Assembly: GCA_016699445.1 (NCBI GenBank)
Contig: CP064976.1
Location: 310,001-374,000 of the forward strand
Source: Deltaproteobacteria bacterium
GTDB lineage: Bacteria; UBA10199; JACPAL01; GCA-016699445
DNA: 64,000 nucleotides
Direction of reading: 5' to 3'
In this document: piece after piece, positions 19,801 to 27,714 of the stretch
How positions within the stretch are numbered: the first letter of the stretch is position 1
How the letters are laid out: each line of letters begins with the position of its first letter
Notes under the pieces: model-generated
Databases searched by the model: none
Told to the model about the DNA's origin: nothing
What the model saw: the letters and a program-made list of their open reading frames with translations, nothing else
Translations under genes and position numbers: made by a program

Positions 19801-20983
19801 AATAAAGCTTGGTAACTAAAGCCGCCACATAGGCTCGCGCTATTTGATCGCCAGCTTCTGAACGTTTTTTAAAATAGCCAAGAGCTCTCTGGGTATCTTG
19901 ATCGCGTCTTAATGTTTTTTTGCTCACAAATTTGGCTAAATCATAAACAATATTTACTTCTTTCATATACAGGTAATCTACTTCGAGATTTTGAGAGATC
20001 TTCTCCAGTATCTTGATATCCAGAGGATCAGCTGTTTTTGATAATTCCCCCACCTTCCATGAAGGTTTGCGGAAGGCTGCTGCGGAATCCGTATAGGCTT
20101 CTGGAGTCGATCCCCGAGATTTCCACACAAAACACGGATCTCTCAAAATTCTCTCAGTCTCTTTCACACGATATGTCGAATACGGATGAGACTCTCCAAA
20201 ACTCAACACACGAGAGGAGTGACTGACTCCTGATTTTTTTGCTCCACTGATTTTTGCTAACCACCGATCCATTTCCAAGCCTTCATCCACCGAATACCCC
20301 GCGGCATCGGCGATCATCAAACCCATAGCATCCGCTCCATATTCTTCCGACTGCCTTTGTGCGGCTTGAGTCTGTTGAAAAAGATCTCGAAACAGAGGAT
20401 TTTTAAAACGCTCTGGGATTTTTTGATTAGGTTTATAAAGAAGGTAATGAGCCAACTCATGACCCAAGACTCGAGACAACTCGCCTTTGGTCAGATTTGG
20501 CTTTTGGAGTAAACCTGTTGTCACAAAAATAGCGTTGGTTCCCCGCATCCAGTAGGCATTGGGCTCATCATCTTTCATGACATAAATCTGCAGATCATCG
20601 GCCTTTTTCCCAAGCACTGCCAACAATCTCCCAAAAACTTCCTGCAGATCTGATCCAGGCTCTGGAAGGCGCAGCTTGTCTTGCGCATGAGCCAAATGAA
20701 GATGGTAGCGAAGATTGTTTTGATGAGCCGGTGATATTTTTTTCACCCCACCCGTCACCACAAATCCCTTTTTCAAAAAATTAATAGGTTCTATCTGAGA
20801 AGGAGGGTTGGGAAGCGACACGCGAGTCGACGATCCTGAAGAATCCGGAAGTGACGGTGGCCGATCCACAGGCTTCACCATAGCACTCACCCATCCCCCA
20901 CTCACGCCCATCTCACAGGACGGAAAAAAAGCTGAGGGTGGAGAAAAAATCCAAGAGGGTATTCTATGAATAGGAATTTCCAT
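16856..20983 (-). CDS. Giant M48-family metalloprotease with a C-terminal AarF/ABC1-like kinase domain
   Basis: The 1375-aa product has an M48 peptidase domain at about residues 100-270: RVLGHELAHYLLY carries the HExxH zinc site and RQSEEYGADAMGL the third ligand Glu. Residues about 300-1050 are helical, without a family I can name, and look like a long alpha-solenoid. From about 1130 on there is a pattern like atypical AarF/UbiB kinases: a glycine loop LGQGSVRAGMAG, then VNPEMHGGNVLY like their H-x-x-x-H-x-GN catalytic loop, then LVDCGLIEHV in the DFG position. The expected lysine is not obvious, so it may be a pseudokinase. Starts at 20911 or 20881 are possible. No membrane helix or clear signal peptide was seen. 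The frame ends in TAA just before the matching tail at 16283-16849. Confidence 0.65.
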   Translation of the reverse strand: MEIPIHRIPSWIFSPPSAFFPSCEMGVSGGWVSAMVKPVDRPPSLPDSSGSSTRVSLPNPPSQIEPINFLKKGFVVTGGVKKISPAHQNNLRYHLHLAHAQDKLRLPEPGSDLQEVFGRLLAVLGKKADDLQIYVMKDDEPNAYWMRGTNAIFVTTGLLQKPNLTKGELSRVLGHELAHYLLYKPNQKIPERFKNPLFRDLFQQTQAAQRQSEEYGADAMGLMIADAAGYSVDEGLEMDRWLAKISGAKKSGVSHSSRVLSFGESHPYSTYRVKETERILRDPCFVWKSRGSTPEAYTDSAAAFRKPSWKVGELSKTADPLDIKILEKISQNLEVDYLYMKEVNIVYDLAKFVSKKTLRRDQDTQRALGYFKKRSEAGDQIARAYVAALVTKLYWDSVGTKSGAARACLEWLDKECGFSNDEVMLNVLGYLRSYNEGFNRYDIDGLPVTNSENAFPSVKFERLVSAFPSSPLRDRLIGEVLRLPEILEDRDKFISYGGSTATDDYDRVELPLNEYHLSVEKSDRQILLHLLYGASILEPDFCMDEGMGLLEDDDNTECKDINLTGNHYFTYFLTSIAEGWPYELSKLEANLADNRSIAGYYGKIGVGSIDQKNILESYHFFKAASEKYSDPVVYKRILVAGRLIALRYFETLPVSEWLDEAIDLIESWPPSTERNHLLILLDQGKRRSVHTHELLFCDIPSVYEANQQQGLSLSLMAAAHEECVYPSGQRVLDQFMASQLSEKGKLVQDQIVSLIPRSSPMRDQLLDRCDAVTFKEATDLLSLYWSPMAAYAKAFEISQAWLEASSGNRTVLKNILKITDEFPSLRRRMVNAWVDRFGVRASDYAMLLEASADSDAFDLYRGVALDGTRQTSQVQKAAACLGSFASAMSREDHSLLSVQFVGGKIRKPDIDGDSDEVKRAWDLVNLYEAYNPLLPEEASTLTQKLLKNDRYQIHRIPFVDGKPLPNPRFKRNTFITDGLKDLKQWEAGKSFSRFMSAMGWEEAVLFYEELLLGAEGVMQHPDLFKQIEEIFLEGIHLMLEEKGVLLSRALQVKKGLQLLLKHQSAEVCGQIWARILAGIAQQQELGEIVREAVRPLGAAAGAKLMQAIHSLTRGVDTTLERATRLALDQTARFNLFQCLQFQGARGVEPFEVHDRYQMLGQGSVRAGMAGRGGAVEDSAYLLVHAAAADARIVEGIVQFIRELRDQGYYFPLSPSQFRDLVEATDSERLRGFQHHRDYRARYANNPDFPLHIPEIYEAYEDWARLELAQGSPYESLPIAEKIEVAAMTIGASMAQLLTLVEGQCLVNPEMHGGNVLYKNPMGSLVDCGLIEHVTLGDVEDFFEVQAGYSHQGIRGAAAAVLKKRNLNFEDLKADA

Positions 20984-21127
20984 GTTTCATATCTTCGACA
21001 ACGGATCGTAAAAGTTTCGTCGCAAGCAAAAGAAAGAAAAAATAAAAAAAATCACTTTCGCGAAAAAAAACTAGCAACTTTTTCTGACACAATGCGATAA
21101 GTTGTCTATCGATACTCAAGTGACTCC

Positions 21128-21178
21128 TGTACGTTGCATCCCGTCCCCTTCCCCTCTCTCGTAAACAGTCAACGTACA
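21128..21178 (+). promoter_or_regulatory. Inverted repeat in the leader of the small gene at 21197
   Basis: TGTACGTTG (21128-21136) and its exact reverse complement CAACGTACA (21170-21178) are 33 bases apart and end 18 bases before the preferred start of the downstream gene. The arms could form a long leader hairpin or be a paired operator. No clear -35/-10 pair could be assigned. Confidence 0.35.
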
Positions 21179-21196
21179 AACATGGAGACACAACTT

Positions 21197-21562
21197 ATGT
21201 TCAATACATGGGTTAAAAAAATAACAGGAGCTGTACCCAACGTTAATTCGCAGGAATCCGCCCGACAAGGCGCCCAAACATTTGAGCGTCGCAGTAAAAA
21301 AAGAGAGCTTATCGATCTCACAGAAGCGTCGTCATTTGCTGAAGAAGCGCGAAAACAAAGCTTTGCTTTAATGAATCGACTCCGAAGCACTGGTGGCGCA
21401 CGCCCCACACAGGTGCCGACGTGGAGACAGATTAAAAAAGGTGTGAAAGAAAATCTTTCAGATGCTTATGGGTTTGAAGATCTTGTCGATGAAATTACAG
21501 AAAAGCTGGAAGACGTTGCCGAACAAGATCCTTTTTTCAAAAAACTCGTCAAAAAATTATAA
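21197..21562 (+). CDS. Small charged protein of unknown function
   Basis: I do not recognise this gene. From the ATG at 21197 it encodes 121 aa; GGAG nine bases before supports that start over the in-frame ATG at 21182. The product is strongly charged, with many Lys, Arg and Glu residues (RRSKKRELIDL, KKGVKENLSD), mostly helical, with no signal peptide or membrane helix. It stops three bases before the comM stop (convergent). It is divergent from the giant M48 gene and could share its control region. The reading frame shows no interruption. Confidence 0.6.
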   Translation: MFNTWVKKITGAVPNVNSQESARQGAQTFERRSKKRELIDLTEASSFAEEARKQSFALMNRLRSTGGARPTQVPTWRQIKKGVKENLSDAYGFEDLVDEITEKLEDVAEQDPFFKKLVKKL

Positions 21563-21565
21563 AAA

Positions 21566-23095
21566 TTAAACGAAGTTTCGATCTAAACTTCGGTAATGAA
21601 TGGCTTCACTCAGATGAGGCGTTTTGACTTGTTCTGAATTTTCCAGATCGGCAATCGTACGCGATACCCTCAACACACGATCATAAGCTCGTGCAGAAAG
21701 ATGAAGTTTTTCTACAGCGCGCTCTAAAAGCTGGTTTTCTTTTAAGTCGAGTCGACAATATTTTCTCAAAAAACGACTCGTCATTTGAGCATTATTTCGG
21801 ATCATGCTTCCCTGAAATCGTTGGCGCTGAATCTCGCGTACTTTTAAAACTCTTTGTCGAATCACCGCCGACGACTCCCCTTCTTGTAAAGATGAGAGCT
21901 CTGTATAGCTTACCGGTGGCACTTCGAGCTGCATATCAATGCGGTCCAACAAAGGCCCAGACAATCGATGACGATAGAGTCGGATAGAGTTTTCATTGCA
22001 TACACATTCTTGTCGCGTTGAACCTCGATGGCCACAGCGACAAGGATTCATCGAAGCGATCAACATAAACCGAGCTGGAAATGTCATGCTAGCACTAGCT
22101 CGAGAGATACTGACGCTTCCGGATTCCAAAGGCTGTCTCAAAATCTCAAGAACGTTTTTTTGAAATTCAGGAAGTTCGTCCAAAAACAAAACGCCATTAT
22201 GAGCCAAACTCACTTCTCCAGGTCGTGGATGACTCCCACCACCCGCTAAACCAGCTCCAGAAATCGTATGATGAGGGGAACGAAATGGTCGTTCTTTAAG
22301 AAGCGACACACCTTTTTTCAAAAGACCTACGGCACTGTAGATGCGCGTGGTTTCTAAAGATTCCTCAAACGACATGGGAGGCAGAATTGTCGGCAATCTT
22401 TGAGACAACATCGTCTTCCCGGATCCCGGAGGTCCGATCATGAGTAGATTGTGCCCACCCGCAGCTGACACTTCGATGGCTCTTTTAGATTGTGTCTGAC
22501 CTTTGATTTCTGAAAAATCAAAATGACTAAAAGAATTTGAAACGCTCGTCTTGGGCAATTCAGACGGCGAGGCCGGAATCAAAACTTTTTCTCCCGTATA
22601 ATGTTGAACCAACTCCACCAAAGAACTCACTCCACACACTTCTATCTTATCTACCACCAAAGCTTCGGAAACATTTTCAAGAGGTAAGATAAGACGTTTG
22701 ATTTTCTTTTCTTTGGCTAAAAGTGCTATTTGCAAAACACCCGCAATACGCTTCACCTCACCTCTTAAGGAGAGTTCACCCACAATGAGTTCTTCTGAAA
22801 AATTATTTTTAATGAGTTCGGACGAAGCCAATAGCCCTAAAGCCATAGGCAAATCAAAAGCTGTCCCTTCTTTTTTGATATCAGCGGGAGCGAGATTGAT
22901 GGTAATGCGTTTGCGTTCAAACTGGTATCCAGAATTTTTAATCGCCGCGATGATACGGTCGCGACTTTCTTTGACGCTGGATTCAGGCAATCCAACCGTT
23001 GTCCAATGGGCTAGCCCTTGAGCGATATCGACTTCCACATCGACTAAAAAAGCTTCTATCCCAAACAATCCTGCACTCATCACTTTTGAAATCAT
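21566..23095 (-). CDS. comM: YifB/ComM family Mg-chelatase-like AAA+ ATPase
   Basis: The 509-aa protein has the N-terminal ChlI-like fold (VDVEVDIAQGLAHWTTVGLPESSVKESRDRI), the Walker A site GPPGSGKTML at about residue 220, Walker B FLDELPEF, the insert MNPCRCGHRG and the C-terminal Mg-chelatase domain. Length and order are typical of ComM. In naturally competent bacteria ComM is a hexameric helicase that helps branch migration during integration of incoming DNA; it is also common in bacteria not known to be competent. It is cytoplasmic. The next gene upstream is the FHA regulator, separated by a MITE-like repeat. Confidence 0.93.
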   Translation of the reverse strand: MISKVMSAGLFGIEAFLVDVEVDIAQGLAHWTTVGLPESSVKESRDRIIAAIKNSGYQFERKRITINLAPADIKKEGTAFDLPMALGLLASSELIKNNFSEELIVGELSLRGEVKRIAGVLQIALLAKEKKIKRLILPLENVSEALVVDKIEVCGVSSLVELVQHYTGEKVLIPASPSELPKTSVSNSFSHFDFSEIKGQTQSKRAIEVSAAGGHNLLMIGPPGSGKTMLSQRLPTILPPMSFEESLETTRIYSAVGLLKKGVSLLKERPFRSPHHTISGAGLAGGGSHPRPGEVSLAHNGVLFLDELPEFQKNVLEILRQPLESGSVSISRASASMTFPARFMLIASMNPCRCGHRGSTRQECVCNENSIRLYRHRLSGPLLDRIDMQLEVPPVSYTELSSLQEGESSAVIRQRVLKVREIQRQRFQGSMIRNNAQMTSRFLRKYCRLDLKENQLLERAVEKLHLSARAYDRVLRVSRTIADLENSEQVKTPHLSEAIHYRSLDRNFV

Positions 23096-23133
23096 GGGGA
23101 AGCATTGAGCAAAAATAATGCCAATCTCAATAT

Positions 23134-23224
23134 GTCATGGCGAGCGTAGGCCTGTGGGCCGTAGCGTGGCCATCCCCCGCGATTAAGCGTGAGATCGCCA
23201 CGCCCTTCGGGCTCGCGATGACAC
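23134..23224. repeat. MITE-like GC-rich palindromic repeat
   Basis: TGTCATGGCGAGC at the left end pairs with GCTCGCGATGACA at the right end, about 65 bases apart, with one mismatch. Internal parts (GTGGCCATCCC / GAGATCGCCACGCCC) also look folded. GC content is well above that of the neighbours. It resembles the short non-autonomous repeats ending in GTCATTGCGAG that are scattered in many bacterial genomes. It lies between comM and the FHA regulator, and I found no second copy in the window. Confidence 0.65.
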
Positions 23225-23250
23225 ACATTTCAAGATTAACGAGTTTGATT

Positions 23251-24498
23251 TTACTTCTCAGGAGTTTGAATATCGTACTCTTTGATCTTGTGAAAGAGAG
23301 TGGATTTGGCAATCCCCAATGCTTCCGACGTCTCTTTTTTATTCCAATTATTCTCTCTCAAAGCTTTCATGATAGCTTCTTTTTCAACAGACTGCAGAGA
23401 AGGTTTTGATGAAGAGCCTTGATCGGACAAAAAGAGAATATCCTGAGGCTCAATCTCCGTGTTGGGGGCAAACAAGAGAGTCCGCGTCATCACATTTTTT
23501 AGCTCACGAATATTCCCTCTCCATGAAAACTGAACCAGCTTTTGCATAGCTTCCACAGACATATGATGATCTTCGGCCTGAGATAATGTTTCGAGAAAAA
23601 AATTCACCAGATGTGGAATATCTTCTGTGCGCTCTCGCAGTGGAGGAAGATGAATAGGCACTGAAAAAAGTCTAAAAAATAAATCTTCCCGAAATTTTCC
23701 TTCATGACTCATCTGTTCGAGATTCCGATGCGTGGCTGCCACAATTCTCACATCAGCCACAATATCTTCCACCCCACCCACACGACGAAATTTTTTCTCT
23801 TCCAATACTCCTAGGAGTTTAGGTTGAAGCCCCAAAGGCAATTCGCCAATTTGATCTAAAACAAGAGTCCCACCACGCGCTTGCTCAAACACTCCTAAAT
23901 GACGTCCGGCCGCACCCGTAAAAGCTCCTCGCTCATGTCCAAAAAGTTCACTCTCAATAAGCTGCGGAGAAATGGCTCCGCAGTTGAGCGCAACATACGG
24001 TTTGCGCTCCCGAGGAGACCGATCATGAATCGCGCGTGCAGCCAGCTCTTTTCCAGTGCCTGTTTCACCAATCACCAATACCGTCACATCCGTCGGAGCC
24101 GCTTTATCAATCATCTTAAATACGCGCTGCATGGCTGCAGAAGTGCCGACCATTCCAGCAAATGTTTGAGTTTGAGGAGCTGTTTTTTTAACAATCGTTT
24201 CTTTTTCAGAACTGGATTCACTGACAAATACTGCACGCCAAGGACCAATCTGAATTTCATCGTGGGGATTAATAAAAGCTGCTGTCACTTTCTTTCCATT
24301 AACGAAAGTTCCATTCCGACTTTTATCTGTCAGCTGAAATCCCTCAGAAATTTTACGAATAGTAAAATGAAACCGTGAAATCTCCTCATCTGACAATGTC
24401 AGGTCATTGTCTGGATGACGACCGACGTTAATATCAGACCCAGAAAGTGGCAGTCGGAGAATTGAACGCTCCCCCTTATAAAAATGAAGTGCCGGCAT
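23251..24498 (-). CDS. FHA-domain sigma-54-dependent transcriptional activator
   Basis: The 415-aa protein has an FHA domain at residues about 1-100 (NVGRHPDNDLTL, SRFHF, SRNGTFVNG). The sigma-54 AAA+ domain follows, with Walker A GETGTGKE, the sigma-54 contact loop GAFTGA, GGTLVLDQIGELP as Walker B (Gln where Glu is usual) and RVGG. A Fis-type helix-turn-helix ends the protein (ETSEALGIAKSTLFHKIKEY). FHA domains read phosphothreonine, so the likely input is a Ser/Thr kinase rather than a two-component system. This architecture is typical of Myxococcota and relatives. It lies directly downstream of the gsp operon on the same strand, which makes it a candidate regulator of secretion or of its cargo (inference). 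Confidence 0.92.
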   Translation of the reverse strand: MPALHFYKGERSILRLPLSGSDINVGRHPDNDLTLSDEEISRFHFTIRKISEGFQLTDKSRNGTFVNGKKVTAAFINPHDEIQIGPWRAVFVSESSSEKETIVKKTAPQTQTFAGMVGTSAAMQRVFKMIDKAAPTDVTVLVIGETGTGKELAARAIHDRSPRERKPYVALNCGAISPQLIESELFGHERGAFTGAAGRHLGVFEQARGGTLVLDQIGELPLGLQPKLLGVLEEKKFRRVGGVEDIVADVRIVAATHRNLEQMSHEGKFREDLFFRLFSVPIHLPPLRERTEDIPHLVNFFLETLSQAEDHHMSVEAMQKLVQFSWRGNIRELKNVMTRTLLFAPNTEIEPQDILFLSDQGSSSKPSLQSVEKEAIMKALRENNWNKKETSEALGIAKSTLFHKIKEYDIQTPEK

Positions 24499-24564
24499 AG
24501 TCTCCGGCCTCTTGATTTCAAAGGGTGAAAAATCAAGAAATATTTAGACATTAATGAATAGAAG

Positions 24565-25485
24565 TTAAGGAGTACAAGCCAAAGGAATTTTAAATTCACC
24601 CACACGAATATTGGGGCAAACCACACGACCTGTCAGAGTGAGGGGGAATTGGCCATCAGACTGTTTCTGTTTATCAACCAAGGCCAAAACAGGCACTTGA
24701 TCGGCCACTTCTTTTACAACTTTAAAAGCTCCCTTGAGATTAAAGCGGTAATTATCCCATTTTTTTGCCCCATAGATTTTACCATCCATAGCGATTTCCA
24801 AATCACCACCTGAAAACTTCAAACCTGATAAATCAATATTACCTTTTGTAATCTCAGTATCCACAGTTGCTGGAGAGCCTGTCAATTGAGCCAACTTTAA
24901 AGCTGGGATTTTAAAGCTTCCATCAGTAGTGGCCATTTCTCCAAGAACAAGCTCAGGGAATTGAAGATGTATGGAGCCTTGATTGCTCAGAGGATCCTCT
25001 TCATTGATAGCTAACGAAACATTGCCATTAATCATACCTGAAAAACTCATCCCTGATTGGGACAGCAAGGCTGAAAAAAGACCAAGATCCAACTTATCTG
25101 TTTTAATTTTTATATTATAAAAGCCTTTTTTCCAGGAAAACTCTCCTTTAGCAGTGCCCTTCTCAGCAATGACATCAAAATCAATCTCAAAAAGACCTGA
25201 CAATAGAGGTGATAGAGCTACTTTTATTTTGGCCTTTTTGATCTTATACGGGATCGCATCAGCTACTTTTCGAGGTGTCATGCTGACACCTTTTAGCCAG
25301 ACTCCGGTCAAGAGAGAGGGGGACATCGAATCAATCTTGATTTCATAAGCCCCACCCAAAGCATTCTCAAGCTCTGAGGCTGTGCGTAAACGAATACTGT
25401 CGAATGGAAACAACGCCAAAACAAAAATAAAAAAAGTAATAATTAAAAAGGCTGGGTAGACAATAATTCGAATCGCCAAGGGCAT
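24565..25485 (-). CDS. gspN: Type II secretion system protein GspN
   Basis: From the ATG at 25485 this is about 306 aa: one N-terminal membrane helix (IIVYPAFLIITFFIFVLALF), then a beta-rich periplasmic part with repeated patterns such as LKGVSMTP and LSGLKFSGGDLEIAMDG, as in the T2SSN domain. It is the last gene of the run, right after gspM. AAGGAAG eight bases before the ATG overlaps the gspM stop and fixes this start over the longer frame to 25533. GspN is an accessory inner-membrane subunit found in only some type II systems. It converges on no gene; about 66 bp separate it from the FHA regulator. Confidence 0.82.
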   Translation of the reverse strand: MPLAIRIIVYPAFLIITFFIFVLALFPFDSIRLRTASELENALGGAYEIKIDSMSPSLLTGVWLKGVSMTPRKVADAIPYKIKKAKIKVALSPLLSGLFEIDFDVIAEKGTAKGEFSWKKGFYNIKIKTDKLDLGLFSALLSQSGMSFSGMINGNVSLAINEEDPLSNQGSIHLQFPELVLGEMATTDGSFKIPALKLAQLTGSPATVDTEITKGNIDLSGLKFSGGDLEIAMDGKIYGAKKWDNYRFNLKGAFKVVKEVADQVPVLALVDKQKQSDGQFPLTLTGRVVCPNIRVGEFKIPLACTP

Positions 25486-25486
25486 G

Positions 25487-26071
25487 CTAAACTTCCTTTT
25501 TAAGAGTGAATGTTGCGACATCAAACGAAGCATCCATTTGTTGTCGATTGGGTCCCTTTACTTTCATTTGCAAACGTCGGATTTGCATGGGGGTTAGCTT
25601 ATCAGCTTCGAGATCATGAATAAGCTGAATGATTTCATTTAAAGAGACCTGACTTAATCTAACTTCTACCGAATTGATTTCCAAAAACTCAGTCTCCTGA
25701 TTTGGTTTTTCCCGAATATCTACCTTGAGACCAGATGTCCTGGCCAGACTTTCAACACGACTACTCAGCGACCCTCCTAAAGGGCGACCATATTTTTCCT
25801 CTATGGAGGCAACTGTTGCTTTGATATCCTTATAAGCTTCAACTTTTTCCGAAACCTGAAAGTAGCCTTTTTGGGCTGTCGTAATTTCTTTTTTCAAACC
25901 TGTAATTTTACCCGTCACCAAAGAAATGGGCAGTCCTATCAAAAGCAACAAAACACCACCCACCACAGCAAGGGCTACCATGCGACTTCTCGAAGAAAGA
26001 TCCGCATATGAGTTGAACACATTCGCCAAAGAAAACTGTTGAAGTGGTGAATAGCGTGTTTTCAAAGCCAT
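25487..26071 (-). CDS. gspM: Type II secretion system protein GspM
   Basis: This 194-aa protein has a short cytoplasmic N-terminus, one membrane helix (VALAVVGGVLLLLIGLPISLV, about residues 32-52), a coiled-coil stretch, then a ferredoxin-like periplasmic domain (residues about 95-190). That is the GspM/PilO plan. It forms the inner-membrane platform with GspL and GspC. It lies immediately after gspL (restored end at 26072) and directly before gspN, in the order usual for type II operons. Confidence 0.82.
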   Translation of the reverse strand: MALKTRYSPLQQFSLANVFNSYADLSSRSRMVALAVVGGVLLLLIGLPISLVTGKITGLKKEITTAQKGYFQVSEKVEAYKDIKATVASIEEKYGRPLGGSLSSRVESLARTSGLKVDIREKPNQETEFLEINSVEVRLSQVSLNEIIQLIHDLEADKLTPMQIRRLQMKVKGPNRQQMDASFDVATFTLKKEV

Positions 26072-27693
26072 CTAAGCGCCCCCTTCTTGAGAAACATCAT
26101 CTGCAAGCTCCATAGAAAGAATAAATCGAATCTCTTCCTTACTTCCTTTTTTAACATTCTCCGTTGTGATATTTTTAAACATTTTCGATTTCATAACCGC
26201 AGCCTTGATCTGATCAAGAGCTTCAAAAGACACTGTGCTTCCCTGAAGTCGAACATGACGGGAAGCGATATTGAGCTCATCAATATCAATAGCGACAGCA
26301 TCCCGTGCAGGAAGAGATATCGAGATTTCTTTCATCACTTCCAGAACAGAAGTGGACGTCTCGTCTTCAATCTTTTTCTTTTATCTTCAGCTTCAGAAAT
26401 TTTTGAATTTAAGGTCGAAAGAATCGTATTGGGAGATGACAAACTCTTTTTGGGAATATCGGGAAGAGTTTCCTGAACTGTGCTGGTAATCTTTGCCATT
26501 TGGGATTTGGCCTTCCCTTTTAAACTAAAATAGCTGGCACCAAATGTCACAGAGGCAAAAACAAAAATGACGCCTAACAAAACAGCGACTTGTTTTGTGA
26601 GACTCACCAGATCCTTTACTTCACCTTGATAAGCAAACTCACCTCGACGAAATTGCACATCCCGAATCGTCGATCCTAAAATTCCACGATAAGCTAGAGA
26701 CAGTGCTGTAACAGCCACAGGACGACACCACGAAGAATCAGCCAAATGATTAAAAGGAAAATCCAGACAATCTAAAAAACTCACATTTTTATGAATTTCT
26801 TTTTCAATATATTGATCAATACCGGGCAAACGCGAAGTCCCTCCACACAAAAGAAGAGCTTGGACCACTTCACCACGTGTTTGCTGAAAAGACAGGAATG
26901 TTTGTTTTAAACTCAACAAAATATCATCCATAGGTTTTTTGATCGCATCTGAAATCGCCCGAGTCGTTGCATCCGCTGAATCCGCTTCAGAACCCAAATG
27001 CCCCATGTCTACTTTTAAACGTTCTGCTTCATCCAAAGGAACATTCAACGCATCAGCAATGGACTGAGTCAAATCTTTGCCTCCAAACATAACCGTGCGG
27101 GAAAACTGAAGCTGATTACCAATAAAAATTACAATATTTGTTTTCTCGTGACCAATATCAATGAGTGCGTAAGCACCTTCTGGTTGTAAGACCCCCAACT
27201 TCATCACATTACCCAACTCCACAGTTTCACTGCCAACAAAGCGAGGATCCACATTAGCTGTATTCATGAAGTTGAGAAATTGTACGAAATCACTTTTGGT
27301 CGAATAGCTCACCAAAACGCGTGATTCTGTTTTTGTAGAATTTAGAATAATATAATCAATCAACATCTCTTCCAAAGTGAGTGGGATATAATTCTCCATT
27401 TCAAACTCAATGGTCTGATCGACTTTTTTGAAATCTGAAAATGGAAGATCAATGACACGATTGGAGGTAAGCTGTCCTGGAAGTGCCGTATAAATATGAT
27501 CGGGCTTGAGATTGTATTCTTCAAAAAGTTTTTGGAGCGCTTGTGTTTCAGCCTGCTCCCGGCTGACATTTTCTGCAGTGACAACAGGTTGTTCATAAAA
27601 ACCAACGAGCTGAAACTTGCCCATGTGTCTTTCAATTTCGGCTACTTTAATTGAAAAACTACCTCGATCAATCCCCAATATTTTTTCTGACAT
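26072..27693 (-). CDS. gspL: Type II secretion system protein GspL (frameshifted)
   Basis: The main frame (26335-27693) starts with an actin-like/PilM-type cytoplasmic domain (ILGIDRGSFSIKVAEIE, GAYALIDIGHEKTNI, LLLCGGTSRLPG), then has one membrane helix (VAVLLGVIFVFASVTFGASYF, about residues 375-395). It then ends early. The periplasmic GspL ferredoxin-like domain (MKEISISLPARDAVAIDID...) is open just downstream at 26072-26338, one frame away. One extra A in the A5 run (plus-strand T5 at 26373-26377) joins them as KKIEDETSTSVLEVMKEIS. GspL anchors the GspE ATPase at the inner membrane. Because the rest of the operon is intact, an assembly error is more likely than loss of function. Confidence 0.88.
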
Positions 27694-27714
27694 AGAAGTT
27701 TCGAAATACTAGCC

